The notes beneath the pieces are model-generated. The model made no database searches. It had not been told where the DNA came from and saw nothing but the letters and a program-made list of their open reading frames with translations. A program made the position numbers and the translations under genes. DNA of 64,000 bases from XN24 sp047921395 (GTDB lineage Bacteria; Pseudomonadota; Gammaproteobacteria; Steroidobacterales; XN24), in contig JBLRWH010000002.1 of assembly GCA_047921395.1 (NCBI GenBank), positions 50,928 to 114,927 on the forward strand, in the 5' to 3' direction. Below are positions 7,060 to 15,876 of this stretch, piece after piece. The first letter of the stretch is position 1, and each line of letters opens with the position of its first letter.

Positions 7060-9777
7060 ATGGCCGAGACGCCCCGCGAACCGGTTCGCTTCGAGCCCAA
7101 GGATGCCGCGCTGCGCGATGACGTGCGCGAGCTCGGCGCGATCGTCGGCGAGGTCATCGCCGAGCAGTGCGGCGCGGCGGTGTTCGAGGCGGTCGAGCAG
7201 ATCCGCCGTGCGGCGATCCTGGAGCGCGAGACGGGCGAGCGCGGCGACCTGCGCGCGCTGGTCGATTCCCTGGGCCCGGAGGCGTCCACCGACGTCATCC
7301 GCGGCTTCTCGACCTACTTCCAGGTCGTCAATATCGCCGAGAAGGTGCACCGCATCCGGCGCCGGCGAGAATGGCTGCGCGATCAACGCCAGCTCCGCTC
7401 CGACAGCCTGGAGGCGGCGATGCGCCTGCTCGCCGAACGCCATCCCGACCCGGCCGAGGCCAAGGCGTTCCTCGACGGCCTGCTGATCGAGCCGGTGTTC
7501 ACCGCCCATCCGACCGAGCCTACCCGGCGCACCGTGCTGCTCAAGCAGCAGCAGATCGCGCGCCGCCTGGTGGAGCGCACGGACAGCTCGCTGACGCCGC
7601 AAGAGCAGGCGACCCTGCTGGCGAACATCCGCGCCCAGGTGACGTCGAGCTGGCAGACGGAGGAACACCCGAACACGCGCATCACGGTGACGGACGAGCG
7701 CGAGCACGTGCTGTTCTTCCTCGCGGAGAGCCTCTACCGGGTCATCCCGGTGGTCTACGAGCACCTCGAGCAGGCGATCGCGGATGTCTGGGGCCACGAC
7801 GCGGAGCGGCCGCGCCCGGGCATCATTTTCCGCTTCGGCAGCTGGGTCGGCGGCGACATGGACGGCAACCCCAATGTCGGCCCGGACACGATCCGCGAGA
7901 CCTTTGTCCTGCATCGCCGGACCGCGCTGGGACTCTACCGGGCGGAACTGCGCAAGGTCGCGCGGGAACTCTCGCAGTCGCCCAGCAGGATCGGCTTTTC
8001 GCCCGCGCTGCTGGCGCAGATCGACGCCTATGCGGCCGCATTCCCCGAGGCGCTGGAAAGGATCCCGCCGCGGCACCGCGACATGCCCTACCGGCTGTTC
8101 TGCGCGCAGCTGGCGCGCCGCCTCGAGGTGACCGGCGCGGGTGGCGAGAACGGCTATCCGAACGCGGAGGAATTCATCGCCGACCTGCGCCTCATCGCGG
8201 ACAGCCTGGAGGCCAACAAGGGCCACAACGCCGGCCTGTTCGCGGTCAACCGGATGCTGTGGCGCGCCGAGACTTTCCGCTTCCATCTCGCGACCCTGGA
8301 CCTGCGGCAGGACTCCGAGATGCACCGGCGCTGCATCGCGCATTGCCTCGGCGACGAGGACTGGATGACGCGGCCGCGGGCCGAGCGCACCGCGCGGTTG
8401 CAGCAGCTGCTTGACGAGGGCGCGCAGTGCCCGCTGGTCGACGATGCGGAGGCCGAGAAGACGCTCGAGGTCTTCCGCGCCATCGGCGAGGCCCTCGCGA
8501 CCTACGGCCCGCGCGCGATCGGCCCGTACATCATCTCGATGGCCCAGGGCGCGGACGACGTGTTGTCGGTGTTGCTGCTGGCGCGCTGGGCCGGCCTGGC
8601 CGATGCCGGCGGTGTCGTGCCGCTGGATATCGCGCCGCTGCTCGAGACCGTGGACGATCTCGAGCGCGGCCCGGAAATCGTCGCCGAACTGCTCGACGAC
8701 CGGGTCTACAGGGACCACCTCGAGACCCGCACACGCCGGCAGGTCGTGATGATCGGGTATTCCGACTCGAGCAAGGACTCCGGCATCGCGGCCGCCCGCT
8801 GGGCGCTGCATCTCGCCGAAGAGCAGCTCGTCGCCGTCGCCGAGGCGCGCGACCTGGACCTGACGCTGTTCCACGGCCGCGGCGGCACCATCAGCCGCGG
8901 CGGCGGGCGCACGCACACGGCGGCCCTGGCCGCGCCGCGCGGCGCGGTGCGCGGCCGGCTGCGCGTCACCGAACAGGGCGAGATCATCAACGCCAAGTAC
9001 GGGCTGCGCGGCATCGCGATCCGCACCCTCGAGCAGGCGGCCAGCTCGATCGCGGAGGCCACGCTCAGGGACGGCGGCAAACCCCCGCCGGCGCTGTGGC
9101 GCGAGATCATGACCGGGATCGCCGCCGACAGCCGCAGCACCTACCGCGCGCTCGTGCACGAGGACGAGAACTTCTACCCCTACTTCCGCCAGGCGACGCC
9201 GATCGATGTCATCGAGCGCATGAACATCGGCTCGCGTCCCGCCTCGCGGCGCGCGATGCAGGGCATCCGAGACCTGCGCGCCATCCCCTGGGTGTTCGCC
9301 TGGACCCAGACGCGCGCCATCCTGCCCGGCTGGTATGGCGTGGGCACGGGGCTCGAGGCGGCGGTCCGGCGCCACGGCGAGGCGCCGCTGCGCGAGATGT
9401 TCGGCCAGTGGTTGTTCATGCGCGCCATGCTCGAAGACCTGGAGATGGTGCTGGCGAAGTGCGACATGCCCATGGCGCGGCGCTACGCCGAGCTGGCCGA
9501 TGCGCCGCTGCGCCATTACCACGAGCTCATCCAGGACGAATTCCGCCGCACCGTGGATGTCGTGCTCAGACTCAAGGGGGCGAGCGAGTTGCTCGAGTCC
9601 GACGCGACGCTGAGCCGCACCATCCGGCTGCGCAGCCCCTACGTGGACCCGATGAGCCTGCTGCAGATCGACCTGCTCGGGCGCTGGCGCGAAGGCGGCC
9701 GCGAGGACGAAGGACTGTTCCGCGCCCTGCTGCTGTCCATCAACGGCATCGCGCACGGGCTGCAGAATACGGGCTGA
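7060..9777 (+). CDS. ppc: Phosphoenolpyruvate carboxylase
   Basis: Carboxylates PEP to oxaloacetate, replenishing the TCA cycle. At 905 residues it is close to the usual 880-930. It contains VFTAHPTEPTRR with the catalytic His at residue 150, GSWVGGDMDGNPNV at about 263-276, and FHGRGGTISRGGG at about 604-616, the PEP-handling loop. The C-terminal FAWTQTRAILPGWYGVGTGLE and the allosteric-region LRSPYVDPMSLLQ are also present. ATG at 7060 follows the GST stop by 5 bases. A very long open frame antisense to this gene is a by-product of GC-rich codon use. Confidence 0.97.
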   Translation: MAETPREPVRFEPKDAALRDDVRELGAIVGEVIAEQCGAAVFEAVEQIRRAAILERETGERGDLRALVDSLGPEASTDVIRGFSTYFQVVNIAEKVHRIRRRREWLRDQRQLRSDSLEAAMRLLAERHPDPAEAKAFLDGLLIEPVFTAHPTEPTRRTVLLKQQQIARRLVERTDSSLTPQEQATLLANIRAQVTSSWQTEEHPNTRITVTDEREHVLFFLAESLYRVIPVVYEHLEQAIADVWGHDAERPRPGIIFRFGSWVGGDMDGNPNVGPDTIRETFVLHRRTALGLYRAELRKVARELSQSPSRIGFSPALLAQIDAYAAAFPEALERIPPRHRDMPYRLFCAQLARRLEVTGAGGENGYPNAEEFIADLRLIADSLEANKGHNAGLFAVNRMLWRAETFRFHLATLDLRQDSEMHRRCIAHCLGDEDWMTRPRAERTARLQQLLDEGAQCPLVDDAEAEKTLEVFRAIGEALATYGPRAIGPYIISMAQGADDVLSVLLLARWAGLADAGGVVPLDIAPLLETVDDLERGPEIVAELLDDRVYRDHLETRTRRQVVMIGYSDSSKDSGIAAARWALHLAEEQLVAVAEARDLDLTLFHGRGGTISRGGGRTHTAALAAPRGAVRGRLRVTEQGEIINAKYGLRGIAIRTLEQAASSIAEATLRDGGKPPPALWREIMTGIAADSRSTYRALVHEDENFYPYFRQATPIDVIERMNIGSRPASRRAMQGIRDLRAIPWVFAWTQTRAILPGWYGVGTGLEAAVRRHGEAPLREMFGQWLFMRAMLEDLEMVLAKCDMPMARRYAELADAPLRHYHELIQDEFRRTVDVVLRLKGASELLESDATLSRTIRLRSPYVDPMSLLQIDLLGRWREGGREDEGLFRALLLSINGIAHGLQNTG

Positions 9778-9792
9778 ACCGAGCGCGCCGGC

Positions 9793-9936
9793 TCAGGGCT
9801 CGAGCAGGCCTTCCCGGATGGCGAACCTCGCCAGCTCGACCCGGTCGTGGATATCGAGCTTCTGCATCAGGTGTTCGCAGTGCTGCTCCACGGTCTTGTG
9901 GCTGATCTCCATGGTCCGGGCGATCCGCGTGATCCC
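9793..9936 (-). pseudogene. Remnant of a LuxR-type response regulator (C-terminal HTH only)
   Basis: The last 47 codons, GITRIARTMEISHKTVEQH...REGLLEP, match the second half of a LuxR/FixJ DNA-binding domain: recognition helix (ISHKTVEQHCEHLMQKL) and the dimerisation helix. The first HTH helix and any receiver domain are missing. The match begins only 2 bases after the lipase stop codon (9939-9941) in a different frame and has no start codon of its own before the internal Met. I infer a deletion that joined the lipase 3' end to the tail of a regulator gene; whether the upstream part survives elsewhere cannot be seen. Confidence 0.75.
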
Positions 9937-9938
9937 GC

Positions 9939-11402
9939 TTACACGCGCAAGCGCGGCGTGAGGCGCAGGTGACCCTCGAACCCCTTCGACGACTGCAGGG
10001 GAATCAGCCAGTCCTCGCCGTCGCGCTCGGCCTCCATGCCGCGCGACTCGCCCCACTGGTCGTCGGCCATCACGTAGCGCATGTTCCAGCCGCCGTCCGC
10101 CCGCGTGGCGCGCAGCGTGACGGTGTTGCGGAACAGGTGCTCGCCCGGGATGTGCCGGCGCGTGACCGAGGCGCCGTCGACGGTGTAGCCGGTGGTCGAG
10201 ACGGCGAGGTCCACGCTGAACACCAGGGTGCGCCCGGCCGTGATCTTCGCCGTGTCGAGAAACGTCGTGAACAGCACCGGCGAGCGTGGGGCGTCGAGCG
10301 GCGCGCCCGCGGGGCCCAGCAGCTCGTCGAACCTGCGCAGGATCGCGGAGCGCGTTTCGATGCGCCGCTCGCTGAGCTTGAACATGGACGCGCCGCGCGG
10401 GGCCACGGTGGCCTCGAAATAGTAGGAGGCGCGCACCCGGTGTCCCTGCTCGAAGGCCCGCCGGATGCTCGGCGGCAAGGGCAGCCGGCTCGGCTCGAGC
10501 ACGCCCGTCATGCAGACGTCGCCGAACAGGAACCGCACCAGGTTCTGGTAGCCCTCCTCCGAGTTGACGATCCCGTAGGGGCCGCTGTGGCTGCGATACA
10601 CGAAGGCCCGCGGGGCGCCGCGCACGGTCGCGTTCTCGATGCGCACGAGGCCGTCGCTCAATTCCCCCGCCGCGATGCGCGCGAGCCCGTAATCGCGGTG
10701 GTTGGTGCCGACGAGACAGAAGAATCGCTCCGGCGGGAAGCGCCCGTTGAGCGTGTCCACCCGCTCGCTGCCCGGCGGCAGGCCGAGGTACTCGGTCATG
10801 CGCTTGCGATTGAAGTTGTTCATGTCCCAGAGCCCGAGCACGGAAGGGACGTTGATCCCGCCCAGCTCGATGCCGTTGTGGGGCGTGGCGTAGGTGAACA
10901 CCTTGTCCACGAGGGCGCGGTCGACGTCGGTGCTGATGGCGTCGTTCTGCAGGAAGGCGCGGCAGACGAGGCCGCCCATGGAATGGGCCACGAGATGCAC
11001 GCGGAACCCGGCACGGCGTCCGGCATCGTTGCCGCAGACCTGGTCGCGCAGCTGGTGGATCAACCGCTTGAGGCCCTGCGCCGCCTCCACGATGGACAGC
11101 GGCTTGCCGGTGCCGAGGTCCTGGTCCGCGGGCTCGTAGTAGCGGTAGATGACGACGCTCTTCGCGGGGATGTTGCCGGTGATCTCGCTGCCGTCCTGGT
11201 AGACGTCCTGGTAGCCGTAGTCCTTCATCAGGCGGATCAAGGGCGATTCGAACACGTGGCGGACCACGGTGCCGCGCCAGTCCTGGCGGGCCTTGGTCGC
11301 GCCGAGGTTGAAGCCCATGTACGGGGTCGCGACCGTGTCGGCAATATCCGCAGGGCGCATCGCGTAGCCGCGCACATAGATGATCGGGAAGTGCGGACGC
11401 AT
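9939..11402 (-). CDS. Lipase-like alpha/beta hydrolase
   Basis: A 487-residue protein whose first half is an alpha/beta hydrolase: PIIYVRGYAM (about 6-15), the nucleophile elbow HLVAHSMGGLVCRAF (Ser at about 150), and TYATPHNGIELGG (about 187-199). That combination resembles the lipase/PGAP1 group acting on esters, though the substrate is unknown. The second half (about 290-487) is beta-rich and unrecognised. There is no signal peptide from the ATG chosen (11402); a GTG six codons upstream is possible. It follows the DUF4136-type lipoprotein gene by 39 bases and its stop abuts the LuxR remnant, so its 3' end may have been reshaped; the C-terminus RLTPRLRV could have lost residues. Confidence 0.75.
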   Translation of the reverse strand: MRPHFPIIYVRGYAMRPADIADTVATPYMGFNLGATKARQDWRGTVVRHVFESPLIRLMKDYGYQDVYQDGSEITGNIPAKSVVIYRYYEPADQDLGTGKPLSIVEAAQGLKRLIHQLRDQVCGNDAGRRAGFRVHLVAHSMGGLVCRAFLQNDAISTDVDRALVDKVFTYATPHNGIELGGINVPSVLGLWDMNNFNRKRMTEYLGLPPGSERVDTLNGRFPPERFFCLVGTNHRDYGLARIAAGELSDGLVRIENATVRGAPRAFVYRSHSGPYGIVNSEEGYQNLVRFLFGDVCMTGVLEPSRLPLPPSIRRAFEQGHRVRASYYFEATVAPRGASMFKLSERRIETRSAILRRFDELLGPAGAPLDAPRSPVLFTTFLDTAKITAGRTLVFSVDLAVSTTGYTVDGASVTRRHIPGEHLFRNTVTLRATRADGGWNMRYVMADDQWGESRGMEAERDGEDWLIPLQSSKGFEGHLRLTPRLRV

Positions 11403-11441
11403 TCTCAGGCCCCCCGGCACAGCATGGTCATGTCCGTCAGT

Positions 11442-11978
11442 TCAGCGGCGCGGGAACTCTGCGAGCACCTGCGCCACGGCCCCGCTGATCTGCTCCGCCC
11501 TCGGCTCGGCCGTGGGGAACGCGTTCTCCAGGGTGCCCCGCCAGACTTCCGCGGCGCGCGCGACGTCGATGACGTCGATCGCCAGGTTACCCACGGTGCG
11601 GGAGCCGCCGCCCACCGGCATGCTGACACCCACGCTGCCGCCCGTGTTGCCGCCCCACCTGCCGGCGCCGAGGCCGACCCTGACCGGCGAGCCGGGCCGC
11701 GCACCGCTGAAAATGACGCCCGAGACCCGGCAGTCCGGCGCCTCCTCGTCCGTGGCGTAGCCCTTCGCGGCCAATACCTGCATCACCTCGGCACGGAGCC
11801 GCTGCTCGGTGATCGACGCCCACTGGCCCTGCTCGAGCCACCCGAAACTCGTGCAGGCCAAGGGTTCGCCGGCCGTGTCTACGTGCAAGCGGGGCGGTGA
11901 CGCGCAGCCGCCCGCCGCAAGCACCAGGGAGACCAGCGCCACACCCGCCAAGCCTGCAGATAAAGAAAACTTCCTCAT
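11442..11978 (-). CDS. DUF4136-like lipoprotein
   Basis: A 178-residue predicted lipoprotein. The signal peptide MRKFSLSAGLAGVALVSLVL ends in a lipobox with the acylated Cys at about residue 25 (AAGGC). The mature part has FGWLEQGQW, LRAEVMQVLAAKGY and AIDVIDVARAAEVWRGTLENAF, a pattern I associate with DUF4136 proteins: a repeated beta-alpha unit and a closing Trp-x-Gly. A Gly-rich stretch (GAGRWGGNTGGSVGVSMPVGGG) lies between. Function is unknown; location should be the periplasmic face of a membrane. It is between two envelope genes on the same strand. Confidence 0.75.
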   Translation of the reverse strand: MRKFSLSAGLAGVALVSLVLAAGGCASPPRLHVDTAGEPLACTSFGWLEQGQWASITEQRLRAEVMQVLAAKGYATDEEAPDCRVSGVIFSGARPGSPVRVGLGAGRWGGNTGGSVGVSMPVGGGSRTVGNLAIDVIDVARAAEVWRGTLENAFPTAEPRAEQISGAVAQVLAEFPRR

Positions 11979-12006
11979 AGCCTATCCCTTGTGCCCTTCG
12001 GGCACG

Positions 12007-12429
12007 TCATTCCTGCTGCATGGCCGCGAAGCGCAGGCGCACCGTGTCCTGCTCATCCAGCAGCTCGAGTTCTCCGTCTTCCGCACGCCAGCGCCGCACG
12101 TCCTGCAGGGCTTGTTCGAAGGCGCGTTCCTGCGCCATGGCGTCGGGACATGCCATCCTGGTGCTCGCGATGGCACCGAACGTCAGCCTGGACCCGCCGG
12201 ATTCGTAGCTGCCGACGAAACGATTGCAGCCCGTCGAGCCCGATACGCGCGGTGTCGGGCTGCTTTCAAAGACGATGTGGGCCGCACGCTCATCCGAAGT
12301 CGAGATCGCCGGCGTGCCGTCCACCTCTGTCAGCCGCCAGCGGCTGCTCTCCAGTTCCATCGTCGTCGCGCACCCGCCAAGCACCAGGCCCACGATCATT
12401 GGGACCCATACCGCAGCCAGACGTTTCAT
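12007..12429 (-). CDS. META-domain (HslJ-like) lipoprotein
   Basis: A 140-residue lipoprotein: signal MKRLAAVWVPMIVGLVLGGC, then a META domain (SSRWRLTEVDGTPAI, VSGSTGCNRFVGSYE, RMACPD near the end). Relatives include HslJ, linked in E. coli to novobiocin resistance; no specific activity is established. The ATG at 12429 was chosen because AAGGAG lies 9 bases upstream; an ATG-led extension of 11 codons would lose the signal peptide position. It is followed on the same strand by the DUF4136-like gene after 28 bases and is divergent from the DUF3014 gene. Confidence 0.88.
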   Translation of the reverse strand: MKRLAAVWVPMIVGLVLGGCATTMELESSRWRLTEVDGTPAISTSDERAAHIVFESSPTPRVSGSTGCNRFVGSYESGGSRLTFGAIASTRMACPDAMAQERAFEQALQDVRRWRAEDGELELLDEQDTVRLRFAAMQQE

Positions 12430-12549
12430 GACGATCCACTCCTTCGATTTCCTGTGCATCACCGCAGGTAGCCGGCTCCCATGCGCAATGGGGGCCGGTG
12501 CACGGCTAAACTATGCCATACGCCCACGGCCCTGACCGGAGCCAGCGAC

Positions 12550-13356
12550 ATGGACAAACGAATCTTGTGGATCATTATCGCGGTGCTTGTCATCGGCCTG
12601 GCGGCGATCTTCTATCCGCGGCCCGCTGAAGAACCCTCAGTGCCCTTGGTGCTGCCCGAGGCCCCGGTGGCCACGGCGCCTGCGCCCGAGCCCGACCCCG
12701 AACCGGCGCCGGCGTTCGTCGCCGAGAAGCCCGCCGAGCCTCTGCCGCCCCTGCCGGCGCTCGATGAGAGCGATGCCGATGTGCGCGCCGCGCTGGCAGC
12801 GGCGACGAGCGACGACCTGGTGGAACGCCACCTGGTCACGGACGGGCTGGTACGCAAGCTGGTCACGACCGTCGACAACCTGAGCGGCGACACGATCTGG
12901 ATGAAGACGCGTGTCGTCCCGCACCAGTCGGGGCCCTTCCTCGTCGAGGGGCCAGAGGACGAGCGCTACATCGCACCCGCCAACTACGAGCGCTACGCGC
13001 CGCTGGTGCAGCTCGTGGCGGCGATGGACGCGGCCCAGCTTGCGGCGGCCTACCAGCGCCACTATCCGCTGCTGCAGGAGGCGTACGAGGAGCTTGGCTA
13101 CCCCGGGCGGCAATTCCACAACCGGGCGCTCGAGATCATCGATCACCTGCTGGCCACGCCAGTCGTCGAGGATCCGATCCGCGTGGTGCGTCCGCATGTG
13201 GTGTACAAGTACGCGGATCCGGAACTCGAGGCGCTCTCGTCCGGTCAGAAGACACTGATCCGCATCGGCCCCGATAATGCCGCCATCATCAGGGAAAAGC
13301 TCATCGAGCTGCGCGCGGCCATTGAAGGCCTGGCGGACACGCCTCGCGGCGACTAG
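12550..13356 (+). CDS. DUF3014 domain protein, membrane-anchored
   Basis: A 268-residue protein with one N-terminal membrane helix (DKRILWIIIAVLVIGLAAIFY), a Pro/Glu/Ala-rich periplasmic linker (about 25-75), and a globular domain with LVTDGLVRKLVTTVDNLSGD and YERYAPLVQLVAAMD, which identifies DUF3014. The family is common in gammaproteobacteria and has no known function. The MMPL exporter follows after 27 bases, so the two are probably cotranscribed, and the anchored domain might serve the exporter; this is inference from position only. Confidence 0.85.
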   Translation: MDKRILWIIIAVLVIGLAAIFYPRPAEEPSVPLVLPEAPVATAPAPEPDPEPAPAFVAEKPAEPLPPLPALDESDADVRAALAAATSDDLVERHLVTDGLVRKLVTTVDNLSGDTIWMKTRVVPHQSGPFLVEGPEDERYIAPANYERYAPLVQLVAAMDAAQLAAAYQRHYPLLQEAYEELGYPGRQFHNRALEIIDHLLATPVVEDPIRVVRPHVVYKYADPELEALSSGQKTLIRIGPDNAAIIREKLIELRAAIEGLADTPRGD

Positions 13357-13383
13357 CTACACGGCCAACCACAGGGAATCAGG

Positions 13384-15876
13384 ATGAGCCTCATCAAGCG
13401 CCTCGAGCGCTTCCTGGTCGCGGCCTACGATGGCTCGGTGCTGCGTTACCCGGTCGTCACGCTGGTTGCCGGTGCGTTGCTGGTCGCCTCGCTCAGCGTG
13501 TTTGCGCCGCGCTTCCAGCTCGATGCCTCATCCGAAACCCTGGTCATGGAGCACGACGAGGCCGTGCGCTTCTATCGCGCCGTCCGTGCCCGCTACGAGT
13601 CGGACGACTTCCTCGTCGTCACGTACACGCCGCACGACGGCCTGTTCACGGACCGGGCGCTGGAGCGCCTGGAAGAACTCCGCGACGCCCTGCAATCCGT
13701 CGAGCAGGTCGAGGAAGTCACCACGCTGCTCGACGTGCCCTTGCTGGACGGCCTCGACGTCAGCCTCACCGAGCTGCCCACGGATCCCGAGGAGCTGACC
13801 TGCAACGGTCCGGACCGCGCCGAGGACTGCAGGCGCGCCATCGACAGTGGCCTCTATCGCAACCTGCTGGTCAGCCCGGACGGCAGCACCAGCGGCATCC
13901 GGGTGGCGCTCCAGCAGGACGACGAATACCGCTCGCTGCAGCGGGAGCGCGACCAGCTGCGCATCAAGGACCAGGCCGAGGGACTCGACGCCGAAGAGCA
14001 GGCGCGGATGGCGAAGCTCGACCGCCGGATTGCGAAGCGCGCGGCCATTGTCCGCGACCGCGAGGCCGTCGCCATCGCAGAGGTGCGCGAGACGCTCGAA
14101 CGCTTTCGCGACGAGGCCAAGATCCATCTGGGCGGCGTGCCGATGATCGCGGTCGACTCGATCGCGTTCATCCGCGCCGACCTGGTGAACTTTGGTGCCG
14201 CCGTCGGCGCGTTCATCATGCTGATCCTGTTCCTGGCCTTTCGCCGTTGGTACTGGGTAGTGCTGCCGGTCGTCACCTGTGTGGCGACGGTCGTGGCCAT
14301 GATCGGGCTGCTCGGCCTGCTGGGCTGGCCGGTGACAGTCGTATCGTCCAACTTCATCTCGCTGCTGCTGATCCTCAACCTGGCTTTGCTGGTCCACCTG
14401 ATCGTGCGGTATCGAGAGCTGCACCAGCTGCATCCGGAGCTGGGCGCGGCGACGCTGGTGCGGGACACGGTGCTCAGCAAGTTCAGACCCTGCCTGTACA
14501 CGGTACTCACGACCATGGTTGCGTTCGGCTCGCTGCTGGTCAGCGGAATCCGGCCGGTGATCGATTTCGGCTGGATGATGGTCATCGGCCTGGGCATCGC
14601 CTTCCTGCTGTCCTTCACGGTGTTCCCGGCCGCGCTCCTGCTGCTCAAGGCGGGCCATCCGGCGGCGTTGAGCAACATCACCGGGGCGATCACCGGCGCC
14701 CTTGCCCGGGGCATCACCGCGCGGCCGCGCACAACGTTGCTGGTCGCCGCGCTGCTGGCAGTGGCAGGGGTCTCCGGCACCCTCCAGCTGTCCATCGAGA
14801 ACCGCTTTATCGACTACTTCAAGAAGTCGACCGAAATCTACCAGGGAATGCGGCTAATCGACGAGCAGCTCGGCGGTACGACTCCGCTGGACGTGCTGAT
14901 CGATGCACCACCGACCGGGGCTGAGGATGAGGACTATTTCGACGACGATTTCGAGGCGCTCGATGAGTTTGACGAAACGGCGTCGGGCGCCGGTATCGCG
15001 AGCACCAGTTACTGGCTGAACAGCCGGCGCCTGCACGAGGTGCGGCAGGTGCACGAGTACCTGGACTCCCTCCCGGGCACCGGCAAGGTGCTTTCTGTCG
15101 CGACAGCGATGGACATGTTCGGGGCGCTCGAGCCGCGCGTGCTCACCGAGGACTTCTATCTGTCGGTATTCCACCGGCGCCTGCCGGAGGCGGTGAAGTC
15201 CGCACTGTTTGAACCCTACCTGTCCGAGGACGGCCAGCAGGTGCGCTTCAGCATCCGGGTGTACGAGTCGGCGCCCGACCTCCGCCGGAACGAAATGCTG
15301 CAGGAAATTCAACACCATATCGCCGAGGAAATGGGTTACGGGGCGGAGCAGGTCCATCTTTCCGGCATGATGGTGCTCTACAACAACATGTTGCAGGGCC
15401 TGTTTCGCTCGCAGATCCTGACCCTTGGCGTCGTTTTCGGGGCCATCATGTTGATGTTTTTGGTGTTGTTCCGCTCCTGGCGCTTCTCGGCGCTCGGCAT
15501 CCTGCCCAACCTGCTGTCGGCGGCCATGGTGCTGGGACTGATGGGCTGGGCGAGCATTCCGCTCGACCTGATGACCGTGACGATCGCAGCAATCACCATT
15601 GGCATCGGCGTCGACAACACCATCCATTACGTCCATCGCTACCGTGAGGAGCTCGCTGTGGATGACGATGCGTGGGCCGCGGTGGCCCGCTGCCATCGGA
15701 CTATCGGTCAGGCGCTGTACTACACCAGCGTGACGATCGTGCTTGGCTTCTCGGTGCTGGCGCTTTCAGCCTTCATCCCGACGATCTATTTCGGGCTGCT
15801 TACCGGCCTCGCAATGACCGCTGCACTGCTTGCAAACCTGACTCTGTTGCCGGTCCTGCTGGCGACGACCGAGTGA
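13384..15876 (+). CDS. MMPL/RND-family exporter
   Basis: An 830-residue inner-membrane protein built as two repeats, each a helix, a large periplasmic loop, and five or six helices. The first loop (about 38-265) contains an unusual charged coiled-coil-like insert (about 180-240, rich in Glu, Arg and Ala). The second membrane block has TIAAITIGIGVDNTIHYVHRYREEL, the motif of the RND/Patched/MMPL superfamily with the Asp thought to relay protons. An acidic stretch (DEDYFDDDFEALDEFDE) sits in the second loop at about 515-531. Similar proteins are called predicted exporters; substrates may be lipids or hopanoids, but nothing here decides. It converges on fabB with no gap. Confidence 0.85.
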   Translation: MSLIKRLERFLVAAYDGSVLRYPVVTLVAGALLVASLSVFAPRFQLDASSETLVMEHDEAVRFYRAVRARYESDDFLVVTYTPHDGLFTDRALERLEELRDALQSVEQVEEVTTLLDVPLLDGLDVSLTELPTDPEELTCNGPDRAEDCRRAIDSGLYRNLLVSPDGSTSGIRVALQQDDEYRSLQRERDQLRIKDQAEGLDAEEQARMAKLDRRIAKRAAIVRDREAVAIAEVRETLERFRDEAKIHLGGVPMIAVDSIAFIRADLVNFGAAVGAFIMLILFLAFRRWYWVVLPVVTCVATVVAMIGLLGLLGWPVTVVSSNFISLLLILNLALLVHLIVRYRELHQLHPELGAATLVRDTVLSKFRPCLYTVLTTMVAFGSLLVSGIRPVIDFGWMMVIGLGIAFLLSFTVFPAALLLLKAGHPAALSNITGAITGALARGITARPRTTLLVAALLAVAGVSGTLQLSIENRFIDYFKKSTEIYQGMRLIDEQLGGTTPLDVLIDAPPTGAEDEDYFDDDFEALDEFDETASGAGIASTSYWLNSRRLHEVRQVHEYLDSLPGTGKVLSVATAMDMFGALEPRVLTEDFYLSVFHRRLPEAVKSALFEPYLSEDGQQVRFSIRVYESAPDLRRNEMLQEIQHHIAEEMGYGAEQVHLSGMMVLYNNMLQGLFRSQILTLGVVFGAIMLMFLVLFRSWRFSALGILPNLLSAAMVLGLMGWASIPLDLMTVTIAAITIGIGVDNTIHYVHRYREELAVDDDAWAAVARCHRTIGQALYYTSVTIVLGFSVLALSAFIPTIYFGLLTGLAMTAALLANLTLLPVLLATTE

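Noticed and set aside
6802..9756. A 984-codon open frame antisense to ppc
   Set aside because: It mirrors the GC-rich third positions of ppc, lacks recognisable motifs, and ppc is unmistakable.
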